Assembly: GCA_028282545.1 (NCBI GenBank) | Contig: JANQHT010000071.1 | Coordinates: forward strand, 1-53,322 | Reading direction: 5' to 3' | Origin: Spirochaetales bacterium | GTDB lineage: Bacteria > Spirochaetota > Spirochaetia > DSM-27196 > Alkalispirochaetaceae | Length of the DNA stretch: 53,322 bases | Part shown: positions 53,059-53,322 of the stretch, piece by piece | How the letters are laid out: the number at the start of each line of letters is the position of its first letter | Position numbering within the stretch: position 1 is the first letter of the stretch | The notes under the pieces: generated by a model | Database searches by the model: none | What the model was told of the DNA's origin: nothing | The model's input: only the letters and a program-made list of their open reading frames with translations | Made by a program: the position numbers and the translations under genes

Positions 53059-53322
53059 ATGGGGAGTTCAACAACCGGCAGGGTGATCTTTTTGACGACA
53101 CGAAATCCGAACTTCTCGTAGAGAGCAACGTTTGATTCAGTTTCCGTCTCCAGATAGAGGTGACGACGTACGGTCTCGCACTCATCGATCAAGGCTCGAA
53201 GCAATGCCCCGCCGTGGCCTTGTCCCTGGTGATCGGAGCCGACACCGAGAACCTGAAGATAGTGGCACGACAATCCGGCGGTGTATTCGAACCTGTCCCG
53301 TTCCATTGGATTGAAGATTCTT
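53031..53322 (-). CDS. GNAT-family N-acetyltransferase, partial
   Basis: The frame is open to the window edge, so the N-terminus is missing. It contains the acetyl-CoA-binding motif 'LGVGSDHQGQGHGGALLRALI' (in pieces; Q-x-x-G-x-G-x-x-L) and the C-terminal 'ETESNVALYEKFGFRVV' block, both diagnostic of GNAT enzymes. An acetyl-CoA-dependent transfer to an unknown amine is expected. The gene ends at 53031 and overlaps the hypothetical gene start. Confidence 0.88.
   Translation of the reverse strand, partial: RIFNPMERDRFEYTAGLSCHYLQVLGVGSDHQGQGHGGALLRALIDECETVRRHLYLETETESNVALYEKFGFRVVKKITLPVVELPMWEMDRAPS

Overview
The window is about 53 kb of bacterial chromosome with compact operons, GTG/TTG starts and roughly 58 percent GC. 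I infer a free-living spirochaete, with moderate confidence. The main clue is the substrate-binding protein at 1003, whose signal peptide ends in Phe-Ala followed by GGGQE, a common mature start in Spirochaeta-type exported proteins. No rRNA, tRNA or CRISPR array was seen.

Region 1 (1-19.5 kb) looks like a plant cell-wall (pectin-like) glycan locus. A cNMP-type regulator reads away from a five-gene peptide/oligosaccharide ABC importer (binding protein, two permeases, two ATPases; 1003-7199). A leftward operon (12634-7492) carries a NifU-domain protein, a GH38 alpha-mannosidase, a GH28 enzyme and a small membrane protein. A rightward operon (12761-19493) carries an AraC regulator, a GDPD phosphodiesterase, a GH28, a HAD hydrolase, an MGH1/GH63-like enzyme and a third GH28. 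The third GH28 is split by a frameshift in a G-rich tract. Several of these genes are coupled by 4-base overlaps.

Region 2 (19.6-32.8 kb) is housekeeping and metal homeostasis. It holds a REC-PP2C phosphatase, a free CopZ-like chaperone, a chorismate mutase, a csoR-copA unit (copA carries a fused second chaperone domain), and the tail of a lost multicopper oxidase. It also holds a DUF1801 protein, a PhnB-like VOC protein, a mini-parvulin, an amidase, gdhA with a terminator, an ArsR/SmtB regulator with a metal permease-HMA fusion, and a diguanylate cyclase. A nested palindromic element of about 160 bp occurs at 7.2 kb and again at 21.6 kb.

Region 3 (32.8-43.5 kb) is a defence island. A type III restriction-modification pair has a vapBC toxin-antitoxin cassette between res and mod. 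After mod come a broken gene start and two lower-GC modules. The first encodes a small protein plus a ClpP-like serine protease; the second encodes a GHKL-ATPase/PD-(D/E)XK nuclease fusion. Each module is bounded by its own inverted repeats, and the two share a junction, so they look like excisable cassettes. An IS256-type transposase fragment ends the island.

Region 4 (43.5-53.3 kb) is a sugar operon behind a promoter with a GGAACA/TGTTCC palindrome. It encodes a tagatose-3-epimerase-like enzyme, DhaK- and DhaL-like kinase subunits, an RbsBAC-type importer, a VOC protein and a SorC regulator. A truncated cupin, an alpha/beta hydrolase and a partial GNAT acetyltransferase follow.
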